A stretch of 48,581 nucleotides of DNA from MWEH01 sp964392385 (GTDB taxonomy: Bacteria; Bacillota; Clostridia; Christensenellales; DTU072). The position numbers and the translations under genes were made by a program. Positions 8,109 through 18,036 of this stretch are shown piece by piece. The stretch's first letter is position 1; each line of letters begins with the position of its first letter. The stretch is from positions 1 to 48,581 of the forward strand of contig CAYMPR010000007.1 in the NCBI GenBank assembly GCA_964392385.1, read 5' to 3'. The notes beneath the pieces are model-generated. The model did no database searches, had not been told where the DNA came from, and saw only the letters and a program-made list of their open reading frames with translations.

Positions 8109-8633
8109 ATGAACGATGATAAGTTTTTAATGTCTATGCTTGTGAGAAATGAGGCAGGAGTATTAACAAGGGTATCGGGACTATTTGCGAGAAGAGGGTT
8201 TAATATTGATAGCTTGTCTGTTGGTGAAACTCTTGATCCTAAAATTTCTCGTATTACTATATCGGCAAGAGGCGATGAATATATAAAGGATCAAATAAGA
8301 TTGCAGCTTGAAAAACTTCACGACGTTATTATCGTAAAAGCAATGGATATGAGTAATACCGTTATGAGAGAACTAATGCTAATAAAGGTTAGAGTACCCC
8401 AAGGGAAAAGAATAGAAATACTTGAGGCCACTACAATTTTCAGAGCTAAAGTAGTTGATTTAACAACCGATTCACTAACTCTCGAAGTTACTGGTGACAC
8501 GAATAAATGCAATGCATTTTTAGAATATATGGTTCCTTTTGGAGTAGAAGAATTAGTTCGAACTGGTTTAACTGCAATTGGTAGAGGAAAAGATGTTCTA
8601 ATTGGTGAAGGGGAAACTACAAAGGATCAATAA
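8109..8633 (+). CDS. ilvN: Acetolactate synthase small (regulatory) subunit
   Basis: IlvN binds the large subunit, activates it and usually confers feedback inhibition by valine. The 174 residues hold an N-terminal ACT domain (SMLVRNEAGVLTRVSGLFA, then GFNIDSLSVG) and a C-terminal ACT-like regulatory domain, which is the usual full length (about 160-175). AGGAAAAG precedes the ATG. A gap of 158 bases separates it from ilvB. I see no promoter or hairpin there, so co-transcription with ilvB is likely. Confidence 0.96.
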   Translation: MNDDKFLMSMLVRNEAGVLTRVSGLFARRGFNIDSLSVGETLDPKISRITISARGDEYIKDQIRLQLEKLHDVIIVKAMDMSNTVMRELMLIKVRVPQGKRIEILEATTIFRAKVVDLTTDSLTLEVTGDTNKCNAFLEYMVPFGVEELVRTGLTAIGRGKDVLIGEGETTKDQ

Positions 8634-8755
8634 TCCCTGAGAAATACTATGCATTTAAATATTAGTTAGTTTTTCGAAGTAATTAATAAAATAATAAAAT
8701 AAAGTAGTTCAAAAAAATAATAAAAAATAAAGGATATAAAAAGGAGAAGGAAAAA

Positions 8756-9760
8756 ATGGCAACAATTTATTATGAAAAGGATTGTAATCTTGAAGTTTTG
8801 AAAGGGAAAAAAGTAGCAATAATTGGTTATGGAAGCCAAGGACACGCACATGCACTCAATCTAAAAGATAGTGGAGTGGATGTAATTGTTGGACTCTATG
8901 AAGGATCTAAGTCCAAAGCAAAAGCAGAAGCGAGAGGTCTTGTCGTTATGAATACTGCAGAAGCTGTGAAAGCCGCTGATGTAGTAATGATACTAATAAA
9001 CGATGAAAAACAAGCTAAAATGTATCAAAATGATATAGCTCCAAACTTAAGCGAAGGAATGACACTTGCATTTGCACATGGTTTTAATATCCACTTTAAA
9101 CAAATTGTTCCTCCAACCAATATCGACGTTATAATGATAGCGCCAAAAGGCCCAGGACACACTGTTAGAAGCCAGTTCGAAGAAGGAAAGGGAGTTCCAA
9201 ACTTAATAGCCGTTTATCAAGATTTCACTGGAAAAGCCAAAGAAACCGCTCTTGCATATGCAAAGGGAATTGGTGGTTCACGTGCTGGAATTTTGGAAAC
9301 CACTTTTAAAGAGGAGACCGAAACCGATTTATTTGGTGAACAAGCGGTTCTTTGCGGCGGAGTAGCAGAACTTATGAAAGCAGGATTTGATACTCTTTGT
9401 GAAGCAGGTTATCAACCAGAAAGCGCATATTTTGAATGTTTGCATGAAATGAAGCTAATAATAGATCTAGTGGTTAATGGTGGTCTAAGCTTTATGAGAT
9501 ATAGCATAAGCGACACTGCTGAATATGGCGGATATAAAGTTGGAAAGAGAATAATTACAGATAAAACTAGAAAAGAAATGAAGAAAGTTTTAAAAGAAAT
9601 CCAAGATGGAAGTTTTGCAAAAGAATGGATTAATGAAAATAAAACAGGAAGACCTAATTTTAATAAGATGAGAGAAGAAGAGGCTAACCATCAAATAGAA
9701 AAGACTGGCGCAGAACTTCGTTCTAAAATGACCTGGAAAAAGCAAGAGTACAAAGAATAG
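8756..9760 (+). CDS. ilvC: Ketol-acid reductoisomerase, class I (short form)
   Basis: IlvC isomerises and reduces acetolactate or acetohydroxybutanoate to the dihydroxy acid. At 334 residues it is a class I enzyme. The Rossmann motif GYGSQGHAHALNL begins near residue 24. The cofactor-specificity loop reads LYEGSKSKAKAE; its serines are compatible with NADPH, although the Arg common in LRxGS loops is Tyr here, so cofactor preference is uncertain. The knotted C-terminal domain carries the metal-site acidic residues around ETDLFGEQAVLCGG and FECLHE. A strong ribosome site (AAAAAGGAGAAGG) precedes the ATG. It is the third gene of the operon. Confidence 0.97.
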   Translation: MATIYYEKDCNLEVLKGKKVAIIGYGSQGHAHALNLKDSGVDVIVGLYEGSKSKAKAEARGLVVMNTAEAVKAADVVMILINDEKQAKMYQNDIAPNLSEGMTLAFAHGFNIHFKQIVPPTNIDVIMIAPKGPGHTVRSQFEEGKGVPNLIAVYQDFTGKAKETALAYAKGIGGSRAGILETTFKEETETDLFGEQAVLCGGVAELMKAGFDTLCEAGYQPESAYFECLHEMKLIIDLVVNGGLSFMRYSISDTAEYGGYKVGKRIITDKTRKEMKKVLKEIQDGSFAKEWINENKTGRPNFNKMREEEANHQIEKTGAELRSKMTWKKQEYKE

Positions 9761-9904
9761 TTTTCAGGGATGAAAAGCCTAAAGATTATCGGTAGTATGC
9801 AAAGATACTAGAAATAATTTTAGTATTTAAGCACAATTTTAATTAATTCTTTTAGACTGAAGCCTATTACTAGGTTTTATAAAAATATAAAAATGAGAGG
9901 GAAT

Positions 9905-11569
9905 ATGAGATCTGATTGCATGAAAAAAGGAGTTGAAAAAGCTCCAGCAAGGTCACTGCTAAAAGCAGATGGCCTTACAGAAGAGCAGATAAAAAGGCCG
10001 ATAATAGGGATAGCAAATTCATTTAACGAAATTGTACCTGGACACATTAATCTAAATAATATCTCAAGAGCAGTAAAGGATGGGATTTTAGCATCAGGGG
10101 GTACTCCGCTGGAATTTAACACCATTGGTGTATGCGATGGAATTGCTATGGGGCACGAAGGGATGAAGTATTCCTTATGCACTAGAGAGATTATTGCAGA
10201 TAGCATAGAGTGTATGGTTAAGGCACATCCCTTTGATGGACTTGTATTTATTCCAAGTTGTGACAAAATCGTACCAGGAATGCTTCTTGCTGCGGTTAGA
10301 TTAAATCTCCCCTCAATCTTTATTTGTGGTGGACCTATGCTTTCGCTTCCAGATGCAACAGGCAATTATCTGGATTACAACAGTGTTTATGAAGCTTTAG
10401 GCGCGTGTAAAGGTGGTTTCATTGATGAAAATGAACTTAAAAGGGTAGAAGATAATGCTTGTCCTACATGCGGATCTTGTGCGGGAATGTTCACTGCTAA
10501 TTCAATGAATTGCTTAACTGAGGCAATAGGCATTGCACTTCCCAAAAACGGCACCACTCCTGCTGTTTATTCTGAAAGAATAAGGCTAGCAAAAGAGACT
10601 GGCATGAGCATTATGAAACTTGTGGAAAAAAATATATGTGCTCTAGATATTTTAAACGAAAAATCGATTAGAAATGCCTTATCAATGGACATGGCACTAG
10701 GATGTTCGACAAATACTGTTTTACACCTGGCTGCAATTTGCATGGAGATGGGAAACCCTCTTGATTTACGTGTTATTAATGAGATTAGTGCTAAGGTCCC
10801 AAATCTTTGTAAACTATCTCCTAGTGGAAAGCACCATCTTCAAGATTTACATCGAGCTGGCGGAATACAGGCTGTATTTAATGAGCTAGATAAATTGAAC
10901 TTAGTAGATAAGAGCTGTTTAACTGTAACTGGTAAGACACTGGGCGAAAATATAGAAAAGGCAAAAGTTCTGGATTACTCCGTTATAAAAAGCATAAAAG
11001 AGCCATATTCATCTAACGGTGGGCTAGCCATTCTTTTTGGCAATTTGGCACCTAATGGATCTGTCGTAAAACGAAGTGCCGTCAGAAAGGAAATGCATAA
11101 ATTTAGTGGCTCCGCTAGAGTTTTTGAGTCGGAAGAAGAAGGTATAGCCGCAATATACGGTGGAAAGATCAAAAAAGGAGATGTTGTAGTTATTAGATAT
11201 GAAGGACCTAAAGGTGGCCCTGGAATGAGAGAAATGTTGTCTCCTACTTCCGCAATTGCAGGAATGGGTCTTGACGCAGATGTTGCATTAATTACTGACG
11301 GAAGATTTTCTGGTGCTACAAGAGGTGCAGCAATTGGCCATATTTCTCCTGAAGCTAGAGAAGGTGGACCAATAGCATATATCAAGGAAGGAGATATTAT
11401 CACCATAGATATAGATAACTATGCCCTCACACTAAATGTAAGCGAAAAAGAAATGTTAGAAAGAAAAAAGAATATGGTATTAAAAGCTGAACCTATGCTA
11501 AAAGGATATTTAAAGAGGTATGCCTCTTTAGTGTCTTCTGCGGATAAGGGCGCAGCGTTTAAAATATAG
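9905..11569 (+). CDS. ilvD: Dihydroxy-acid dehydratase
   Basis: IlvD dehydrates the dihydroxy acids to 2-oxoisovalerate and 2-oxo-3-methylvalerate. Cluster cysteines lie in SCDKIVPGM (C119) and in CPTCGSCAGMF (C192). The motif that reads PCN in the oxygen-stable [2Fe-2S] dehydratases is PGH here, as in the E. coli enzyme, which suggests the oxygen-sensitive [4Fe-4S] type and fits an anaerobe (inference). The start chosen is ATG 9905 (MRSD, where the family begins, with GAGAGGG just upstream); ATG 9893 in the same frame would add four residues but has no ribosome site. It is the fourth gene of the operon. Confidence 0.96.
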   Translation: MRSDCMKKGVEKAPARSLLKADGLTEEQIKRPIIGIANSFNEIVPGHINLNNISRAVKDGILASGGTPLEFNTIGVCDGIAMGHEGMKYSLCTREIIADSIECMVKAHPFDGLVFIPSCDKIVPGMLLAAVRLNLPSIFICGGPMLSLPDATGNYLDYNSVYEALGACKGGFIDENELKRVEDNACPTCGSCAGMFTANSMNCLTEAIGIALPKNGTTPAVYSERIRLAKETGMSIMKLVEKNICALDILNEKSIRNALSMDMALGCSTNTVLHLAAICMEMGNPLDLRVINEISAKVPNLCKLSPSGKHHLQDLHRAGGIQAVFNELDKLNLVDKSCLTVTGKTLGENIEKAKVLDYSVIKSIKEPYSSNGGLAILFGNLAPNGSVVKRSAVRKEMHKFSGSARVFESEEEGIAAIYGGKIKKGDVVVIRYEGPKGGPGMREMLSPTSAIAGMGLDADVALITDGRFSGATRGAAIGHISPEAREGGPIAYIKEGDIITIDIDNYALTLNVSEKEMLERKKNMVLKAEPMLKGYLKRYASLVSSADKGAAFKI

Positions 11570-11672
11570 AGTCACCAAAAAAACAAAGTGAGAGTATTTG
11601 CATTTAGCTTGCCGCTAAAAACAAATAGCTAGAAATTAAGTTTCTTAAAATAATTAGCATTGAGAGGAAGTA

Positions 11673-13175
11673 ATGAAACAAATAAAGATATTTGACACAA
11701 CATTAAGAGATGGGGAACAAGCTCCTGGTTGTAGTATGCACATTAAAGAAAAAATTGATGTGGCTATTGCGCTTGAAAAACTTGGCGTAGATGTTATGGA
11801 AGCTGGTTTTGCAGCAAGCTCTAAAGGAGATTTTGACTCAGTAAAAACAATAGCAGAAACAATTAAAGATAGTACCGTTGCAAGTCTAGCTAGATGTGTA
11901 AAAAAGGATATAGATCTTGCTTATGATGCACTAAAAGATGCTGTGTCGCCCCGTATTCACATATTTTTAGCTACTTCTCCAATTCATATGCAATATAAAT
12001 TAAAAATGAGCCCTGATGCTGTATTAAATACGATTAGGGAAATGACTAAATATACTAAGTCGCTTATTTCTAATGTTGAATTTTCAGCTGAGGATGCTAC
12101 TCGTTCTGAAAGAGAGTTTTTAGCAAAAGCCGTATTTACTGCAATAGATGCAGGGGCAAGTGTTATAAATATCCCTGACACAGTTGGATATACAACTCCT
12201 TCAGAAATGTTTGATTTAATTTCATATTTGAAAAGAAATGTGAGTAATGCCGATAAAGCAATATTCTCGGTTCATTGTCATAATGATTTAGGCCTTGCAG
12301 TCGCAAATAGCTTAGCCGCAGTTCAAGCTGGTGCTGAGCAAGTTGAATGTACAGTAAATGGTCTTGGTGAAAGAGCTGGTAATGCTGCACTTGAAGAAGT
12401 GGTAATGGGAATTAAGACAAGACGCGATTTGTTCGATGCAGAAACAAGAATTGATACAACAAGAATATACATAACTAGCAATTTAGTATATAAAACCATA
12501 GGCTTAAGGCCGCCAATCAATAAGGCAATAGTAGGCGAAAACGCATTTGCTCACGAGGCTGGGATTCATCAACATGGAGTTTTAGCAAATAGAGAGACTT
12601 ATGAAATAATGAGCCCTCAGTCGGTTGGAATTCCCTCTAATCACATGGTGTTTGGAAAACATAGTGGAAAGCATGCTATAAGAAATAGACTTGAGGAACT
12701 AGGGCATAATCTTAGCGAAGAAGAGATGAATATTTTCTTTGAGAATTTCAAAAACCTTGCTGATAAAAAAAGAAGTATTACTGATGCTGAACTAATTGCT
12801 TTAATAGGTCATACTGAAACCCCATATCTTGCACAAGAATATAAGCTTGATAGATTTACTGTAAACAGTGGGAATCAAATGACATCAACTGCAGTTGTAA
12901 GATTATCTTGTAATGGTCAACTTACTGAAAAAGTTGCTCTAGGACATGGGCCAGTTGATGCAGCCTTTAATGCAATAAATAAGATTATTAAAGGACCAGA
13001 TAGGATCTTAGATGATTACTCCATTCAAAGCATAACTGATGGAAATGATGCTCTTGGAGAAGCAACAGTTAGAATAAAATATAACGATACAATTTATACG
13101 GGCACTGGTCTATCCACAGATATTATTGAAGCAAGCATAAAAGCATACCTTAACGGAATAAATAAAACTTTATAA
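11673..13175 (+). CDS. leuA: 2-Isopropylmalate synthase
   Basis: LeuA condenses acetyl-CoA with 2-oxoisovalerate in the first committed step to leucine. The 500 residues include the TIM barrel, starting with DTTLRDGEQAPGCSM (metal Asp and catalytic Arg) and containing the metal-binding HCHNDLGLA, and the C-terminal LeuA dimer/regulatory domain that normally binds leucine. GVHQHG-like residues appear as HEAGIHQHGVL. The ribosome site is GAGAGGAAG. It lies between ilvD and cimA; cimA is a paralogue of similar fold but different substrate. Confidence 0.96.
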   Translation: MKQIKIFDTTLRDGEQAPGCSMHIKEKIDVAIALEKLGVDVMEAGFAASSKGDFDSVKTIAETIKDSTVASLARCVKKDIDLAYDALKDAVSPRIHIFLATSPIHMQYKLKMSPDAVLNTIREMTKYTKSLISNVEFSAEDATRSEREFLAKAVFTAIDAGASVINIPDTVGYTTPSEMFDLISYLKRNVSNADKAIFSVHCHNDLGLAVANSLAAVQAGAEQVECTVNGLGERAGNAALEEVVMGIKTRRDLFDAETRIDTTRIYITSNLVYKTIGLRPPINKAIVGENAFAHEAGIHQHGVLANRETYEIMSPQSVGIPSNHMVFGKHSGKHAIRNRLEELGHNLSEEEMNIFFENFKNLADKKRSITDAELIALIGHTETPYLAQEYKLDRFTVNSGNQMTSTAVVRLSCNGQLTEKVALGHGPVDAAFNAINKIIKGPDRILDDYSIQSITDGNDALGEATVRIKYNDTIYTGTGLSTDIIEASIKAYLNGINKTL

Positions 13176-13273
13176 ATAGCTAAATATCTTAAATGGGATA
13201 GGAATAAAGAATAATTGGTTGGGTGAAATAGCCTAAGCAAAAAGAATAGATAAGGGATAAACAGAAGGTAAAA

Positions 13274-14860
13274 ATGAAGAAAATTGAAATATTTGATAGC
13301 ACTTTAAGAGATGGTGCACAAAGTGAAGGAATATCTTTCTCTGTTAGAGATAAATTATCAATAGTAGAAACATTAGATTCATTTGGTGTCCACTACATTG
13401 AGGCTGGTAATCCGGGCTCTAATCCAAAAGACATTGAGTTTTTTGAAAAGGTAAAAGATATAAAGCTAAAAAACTCTATCTTATGTGCATTTGGTAGCAC
13501 AAGAAGGAAAAAGATTAGTGTAGAAGAAGATGAAAATGTTATTTCATTGCTTAAGGCTGATACCCCAGCAGTTGCGATTTTTGGGAAAAGCTGGAATTTG
13601 CATATTAGAGAAATTTTGAAAGCTACTGAAGATGAAAATTTAGCGATGATTTATGATACCGTGAAGTTTTTTAAAGAAAAAGGAAAAGAAGTTATTTTCG
13701 ATGCAGAACATTTCTTTGATGGATATAAAGCAGACAATAACTGTGCGCTATGCGTTCTAGATAAAGCTGTTTTAGCGGGTGCAGATGTAATTGCACTTTG
13801 TGACACTAATGGCGGAACGCTTCCAATGGAAGTTTATGAAATAACTAAAATTGTAGTATCAAGATTCCCTGGAAAAAGAATTGCAATCCATTGTCATAAT
13901 GATATAGATTGTGCTGTAGCAAGCTCAATGCTAGCAATAGAAGCAGGGGCTATTCAAGTTCAGGGAACATTTATAGGAACCGGAGAGCGCTGTGGAAATG
14001 CTGATTTAAGTATATTGATTCCCAATATTCAGCTTAAGATGAAGGAGATGGCAATTTCGAGTGATCTAACTAACTTGACAGGAACTGTATTAAAAGTATA
14101 CGAAATTTCCAATATGATTTCACCGTCCAATAAGCCATACACTGGCGCTAGTGCATTTGCCCATAAAGGTGGTATGCATATAGATGGTGTAGACAAATGT
14201 AAGAATTCTTTCGAGCATATTTGCCCTGAATTAGTGGGAAACAAGAGAAGATATTTGATGAGCGAAATGAGTGGAAGAACTACCATAATTTCAAAGCTTA
14301 CCACTATTGCCCCAGAGATTAAAAAAGAATCTCCTGAAGCAAAAATAATATTAGATAAGTTAAAAGAGCTTGAACATCAAGGGTATCAATTTGAATCAGC
14401 CGATGCAAGCTTTGAGTTAATGGTGCTAAATGCACTTGGAAAATTCAAACCACATTTTACGCTTAAGATGTATAAAACATCCGGCGAACATCCAGCACCA
14501 GATGGCGAAATGAGCGCATTTGCGGGAATAAAAATAGAAGTAGACGGTAAAACCGAAACCTCCGCCTCAATGGGAAATGGACCTGTTAACGCACTTGATC
14601 AAGCACTTAGAAAAGCCTTATCGATATTCTACCCCGAGCTAAATGAAGTTCATTTGACAGATTATAAAGTTAGGGTTTTATCGGGTGATCAGGCAACTGC
14701 CTCAAAAGTTAGGGTTTTAATTGAAAATTCCGATGGTAAAGATATCTGGACAACAGTTGGAGTCTCTACCGACATAATAGAGGCTAGCTGGTTTGCACTA
14801 GTAGATGCGATTGAATACTTTCTTTATCATCATAGTAAAAAGAAAGAGCAATTAAGCTAA
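13274..14860 (+). CDS. cimA: (R)-Citramalate synthase
   Basis: CimA condenses pyruvate and acetyl-CoA to citramalate, the first step of the threonine-independent route to 2-oxobutanoate and isoleucine. The 528 residues match the long bacterial citramalate synthases rather than LeuA: the metal motif is DSTLRDGAQSEGISFS, followed by EAGNPGSNPKD, FGSTRRK, the FDAEHFFDGYKADN block and IHCHNDIDCAVA, with a C-terminal LeuA-dimer domain that probably gives isoleucine feedback. Homocitrate synthase is an alternative in this superfamily, but the FDAEHFFDGYK and TRRK motifs favour citramalate. LeuCD and LeuB downstream can carry citramalate on to 2-oxobutanoate. No ilvA is present in the window. Confidence 0.92.
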   Translation: MKKIEIFDSTLRDGAQSEGISFSVRDKLSIVETLDSFGVHYIEAGNPGSNPKDIEFFEKVKDIKLKNSILCAFGSTRRKKISVEEDENVISLLKADTPAVAIFGKSWNLHIREILKATEDENLAMIYDTVKFFKEKGKEVIFDAEHFFDGYKADNNCALCVLDKAVLAGADVIALCDTNGGTLPMEVYEITKIVVSRFPGKRIAIHCHNDIDCAVASSMLAIEAGAIQVQGTFIGTGERCGNADLSILIPNIQLKMKEMAISSDLTNLTGTVLKVYEISNMISPSNKPYTGASAFAHKGGMHIDGVDKCKNSFEHICPELVGNKRRYLMSEMSGRTTIISKLTTIAPEIKKESPEAKIILDKLKELEHQGYQFESADASFELMVLNALGKFKPHFTLKMYKTSGEHPAPDGEMSAFAGIKIEVDGKTETSASMGNGPVNALDQALRKALSIFYPELNEVHLTDYKVRVLSGDQATASKVRVLIENSDGKDIWTTVGVSTDIIEASWFALVDAIEYFLYHHSKKKEQLS

Positions 14861-14958
14861 GCTAAAATTTGCACATTGAAATATTTTAATCTGCGATAAA
14901 AAAAGTTTCAAAAATATTTAAGTGTAAAAAAGGATAATAAAAACCTAGGGAATAAAAA

Positions 14959-14984
14959 TATAATAAATATGTATCTGTAGATAC
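14959..14984 (+). promoter_or_regulatory. Possible internal promoter and operator-like palindrome before leuC
   Basis: A perfect TATAAT (14959-14964) is followed by the palindrome GTATCT-GT-AGATAC (14971-14984), placed about where transcription would begin. No convincing -35 is seen. This could be an internal operon promoter under a repressor, or chance in AT-rich DNA. Confidence 0.3.
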
Positions 14985-15006
14985 GCAAATAGAGGAGACA
15001 AATCAT

Positions 15007-16266
15007 ATGGGTATGACTATGTCGCAAAAAATACTAGCTGCGCACGCTGGGAAAGACAGTGTAAAAGTTGGAGAACTTATAATGGCAAATCTTGACTTGG
15101 TGCTTGGAAACGATGTAACGAGCCCAGTTGCTATAAAAGAATATGAAAAAGCCGGATGTAGAAGTATTTTTGATTGTTCAAAAATTGCACTTGTTATGGA
15201 CCATTTTACTCCCAACAAAGATATTAAGGCAGCTGAACAAACTAAACTTGTAAGAGAGTTTGCTAGAAAAAAGGATATTCTACATTACTATGATGTTGGA
15301 GAAATGGGAGTTGAACATGCCCTGCTTCCTGAAAAAGGGCTAGTAGTTTCTGGAGATTTGGTGATTGGGGCTGATAGTCATACTTGTACATACGGAGCTC
15401 TTGGAGCATTTTCAACTGGAGTAGGCTCTACCGATATGGCTGCAGGTATGTCATATGGTAAAGCTTGGTTTAAAGTACCATCAGCGATAAAATTCAACTT
15501 GACAGGTAAATTTAATAAATGGGTCAGTGGAAAGGATTTAATTTTACATATAATTGGTCTAATTGGCGTTGATGGGGCTTTATATAAATCTATGGAGTTT
15601 ATGGGACCTGGAGTAAAAGAATTGTCTATAGATGATAGGTTCACGATTTGCAATATGGCAATCGAAGCCGGTGCAAAAAATGGTATTTTCCCAGTCGATT
15701 CAACGACTATTAAATATGTAAAAGAACATAGCACTAGAAATGCCGTTGTGTTTGAAGCTGATATCGACGCTGAATACGATAAAACTTTTGATATAGATTT
15801 ATCAAAGATAGTTCCAACCGTAGCTTTCCCGCACTTGCCTTCAAACACTAAGACATTTGATGAATTTAAAGACATAAAAATTGATCAAGTTGTTATAGGT
15901 TCATGTACCAATGGCAGATATAGTGACTTTGAAAAAGCGGCAAAAATTTTAAAAGGTAAAAAAGTTGCAAAAGGAATTAGAGTATTAATTATTCCCGCAA
16001 CTCAAAAAATCTTTTTACAAATGGCAAGTAAAGGACTCACCAAGATATTCGTTGATGCAGGTTGTGCAGTTTCTACACCAACTTGTGGGCCATGCCTTGG
16101 TGGACATATGGGAATTTTAGCAAAAGGCGAGAGGAGTTTAGCTACAACCAATAGGAATTTTGTAGGCAGAATGGGACACCCAGAAAGCGAAGTTTATCTA
16201 TGTAGCCCTGAAGTAGCAGCCGCATCAGCCATAACGGGATATATTACCCACCCAGCAAAAATTTAA
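15007..16266 (+). CDS. leuC: 3-Isopropylmalate dehydratase large subunit
   Basis: LeuC with LeuD isomerises 2- to 3-isopropylmalate and, in this operon, probably citramalate to 3-methylmalate. The 419-residue length is that of the short (archaeal/clostridial-type) large subunit, not the 465-residue enterobacterial one. The [4Fe-4S] cysteines lie in GSCTNGRYSDFE and in PTCGPCLGGHMG. GADSHTCTYGALGAFSTG is the aconitase-fold substrate motif. AGAGGAGA (14991-14998) sits eight bases before the ATG at 15007; ATG 15013 is a possible alternative two codons in. LeuD follows after 15 bases. Confidence 0.96.
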   Translation: MGMTMSQKILAAHAGKDSVKVGELIMANLDLVLGNDVTSPVAIKEYEKAGCRSIFDCSKIALVMDHFTPNKDIKAAEQTKLVREFARKKDILHYYDVGEMGVEHALLPEKGLVVSGDLVIGADSHTCTYGALGAFSTGVGSTDMAAGMSYGKAWFKVPSAIKFNLTGKFNKWVSGKDLILHIIGLIGVDGALYKSMEFMGPGVKELSIDDRFTICNMAIEAGAKNGIFPVDSTTIKYVKEHSTRNAVVFEADIDAEYDKTFDIDLSKIVPTVAFPHLPSNTKTFDEFKDIKIDQVVIGSCTNGRYSDFEKAAKILKGKKVAKGIRVLIIPATQKIFLQMASKGLTKIFVDAGCAVSTPTCGPCLGGHMGILAKGERSLATTNRNFVGRMGHPESEVYLCSPEVAAASAITGYITHPAKI

Positions 16267-16281
16267 ATTTCGGAGGCGTTT

Positions 16282-16752
16282 ATGAAAATTACAGGGAAAG
16301 CCATAAAATATGGAGATAATGTAGATACCGATGTAATTATACCCGCAAGGTACTTAAACACATCAGATCCTAAAGAACTCGCAATGCATTGTATGGAGGA
16401 TATTGATAAGACATTTGTGTCAAGAGTAAAAAAGGGCGATATTATGGTTGGTGGAAACAATTTTGGTTGTGGTTCTTCTCGAGAACACGCACCAATTGCT
16501 ATAAAAGAAAGCGGAATCGCTTGTGTTGTTGCAAAAAGCTTTGCGCGCATATTTTACAGAAATGCAATAAATACTGGGCTTGCCATTGTAGAGTTTGATG
16601 GGGATATAGGCGAAGGAGATGAACTCGAAATTGACTTTGATGGTGGCACCCTAGTAAATAAAACCAAAGGAACAAAGGGAACTTTCCCGCCATTCCCAGA
16701 TTTTCTAAAAAATATTATCGAAAAAGGTGGCTTATTGTCATCGCTTAAATAA
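16282..16752 (+). CDS. leuD: 3-Isopropylmalate dehydratase small subunit
   Basis: LeuD is the swivel-domain partner of LeuC. The 156 residues are normal for the short subtype. The signature NNFGCGSSREHAP is intact and marks the substrate-binding loop, and YGDNVDTDVIIPARYL is the conserved N-terminal motif. GGAGG lies directly upstream of the ATG, only 15 bases after leuC, so the two subunits are made together. Confidence 0.96.
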   Translation: MKITGKAIKYGDNVDTDVIIPARYLNTSDPKELAMHCMEDIDKTFVSRVKKGDIMVGGNNFGCGSSREHAPIAIKESGIACVVAKSFARIFYRNAINTGLAIVEFDGDIGEGDELEIDFDGGTLVNKTKGTKGTFPPFPDFLKNIIEKGGLLSSLK

Positions 16753-16874
16753 TATAAATTACTCAAATGTTTGGCTATTTTCTATTGTTTAGATAAAAAT
16801 ATTTGTGGGAAAGGTGGTTTGAATTCATCGTTTAAAGAAAGATAGATTTTCTTATATGTAAGGAGTAGAAGATT

Positions 16875-17948
16875 ATGGAATATAAAATTGCAGTTATTAG
16901 AGGAGATGGAATAGGCCCAGAAATTGTAGATGGAGCTATATCAGTGCTCGATGAAGTTGGTAAAAAATATAAGCATGTATTTAAATACGACTATGTAGAT
17001 GCAGGTGGTATTTCTATTGATAAATACGGAATACCTTTAACAGACGAGGCCTTAAAAACATGTCAAGCAGCCGATAGTGTTTTGCTCGGTGCAGTTGGTG
17101 GACCTAAATGGGATACACTGCCAGGAAATTTAAGACCAGAAAGAGCGCTTTTAGGACTGAGAAAAGGACTCGGGTTATATGCAAATATTAGACCTGCAAA
17201 AGTTCATAAGGAATTTAAGGCGGCCTCACCTTTAAAAAGCGAAATTATTGATAAAGGCTTTGATATGATAATGATTAGAGAGCTTACTGGCGGGATATAC
17301 TTTGGGAGTCGTGGTAGAAATAATGGCGTAAATGGTGTTGAGGCATATGATACTGAAATCTATAGCGAAATGGAAATCGAAAGAATTGCTAGAATGGCTT
17401 TTGAAGTAGCACGGAAAAGGAGTAAGAAGGTTGTAAGCATCGATAAAGCAAATGTATTAGAAACTTCAAGGCTTTGGCGTGAAACTGTTCATAAAATAGG
17501 TAAAGAGTACCCAGATGTAGCGCTTAGTGATATCTTAGTTGATAATATGGCGATGCAACTTGTAAAAAATCCCTCTCAATTTGATGTAGTAGTCGCAAGT
17601 AATCTTTTTGGTGATATCTTATCAGATGAAGCAGCACAAATAGTAGGCTCAATAGGGTTAATGCCATCCGCCTCACTTGGTGAAACGGGTAAGGGAATGT
17701 ATGAACCTATTCACGGTTCAGCTCCTGATATTGCTGGAAAGGATTTTGCCAATCCAATAGCAACCATTTTGTCCGTTGCTATGATGCTAAGGCTGTCTTT
17801 TAACTTAGAGGAAGAAGCATTAGCAATTGAAAGTGCCGTTGACAGAACACTTAAAAAAGGTTTTAGGACAAGAGATATTTTAGATAATGGTTCAAATCCT
17901 GTTTTTGGGAGTGAAATGTCAAGGCTCATTAAAAATGAAATTAAATGA
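16875..17948 (+). CDS. leuB: 3-Isopropylmalate dehydrogenase
   Basis: LeuB oxidatively decarboxylates 3-isopropylmalate to 2-oxoisocaproate with NAD+, and probably 3-methylmalate to 2-oxobutanoate in the citramalate route. The 357 residues are full length. The fold's landmarks are present: GDGIGPEIV at the start, LLGAVGGPKWD, the RxxxGxxxxxRP loop (RKGLGLYANIRPAK), and DNMAMQLV plus SNLFGDILSDEAA for metal binding, with GSAPDIAGKDFANP for NAD. AAGGAG precedes the ATG. It is the last gene of the operon, ending about 90 bases before a strong terminator. Confidence 0.97.
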   Translation: MEYKIAVIRGDGIGPEIVDGAISVLDEVGKKYKHVFKYDYVDAGGISIDKYGIPLTDEALKTCQAADSVLLGAVGGPKWDTLPGNLRPERALLGLRKGLGLYANIRPAKVHKEFKAASPLKSEIIDKGFDMIMIRELTGGIYFGSRGRNNGVNGVEAYDTEIYSEMEIERIARMAFEVARKRSKKVVSIDKANVLETSRLWRETVHKIGKEYPDVALSDILVDNMAMQLVKNPSQFDVVVASNLFGDILSDEAAQIVGSIGLMPSASLGETGKGMYEPIHGSAPDIAGKDFANPIATILSVAMMLRLSFNLEEEALAIESAVDRTLKKGFRTRDILDNGSNPVFGSEMSRLIKNEIK

Positions 17949-18036
17949 TTAAAGCATGATTTGGTGGGATAATAACCGATATTATGGCTATAAAAACATA
18001 ATAAGAGAAGACCTAGGATAATTTGAAAAGAGATAT

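Noticed and set aside
13274..14860. Homocitrate synthase or a second isopropylmalate synthase
   Set aside because: The FDAEHFFDGYK and FGSTRRK motifs and the gene order fit citramalate synthase better.
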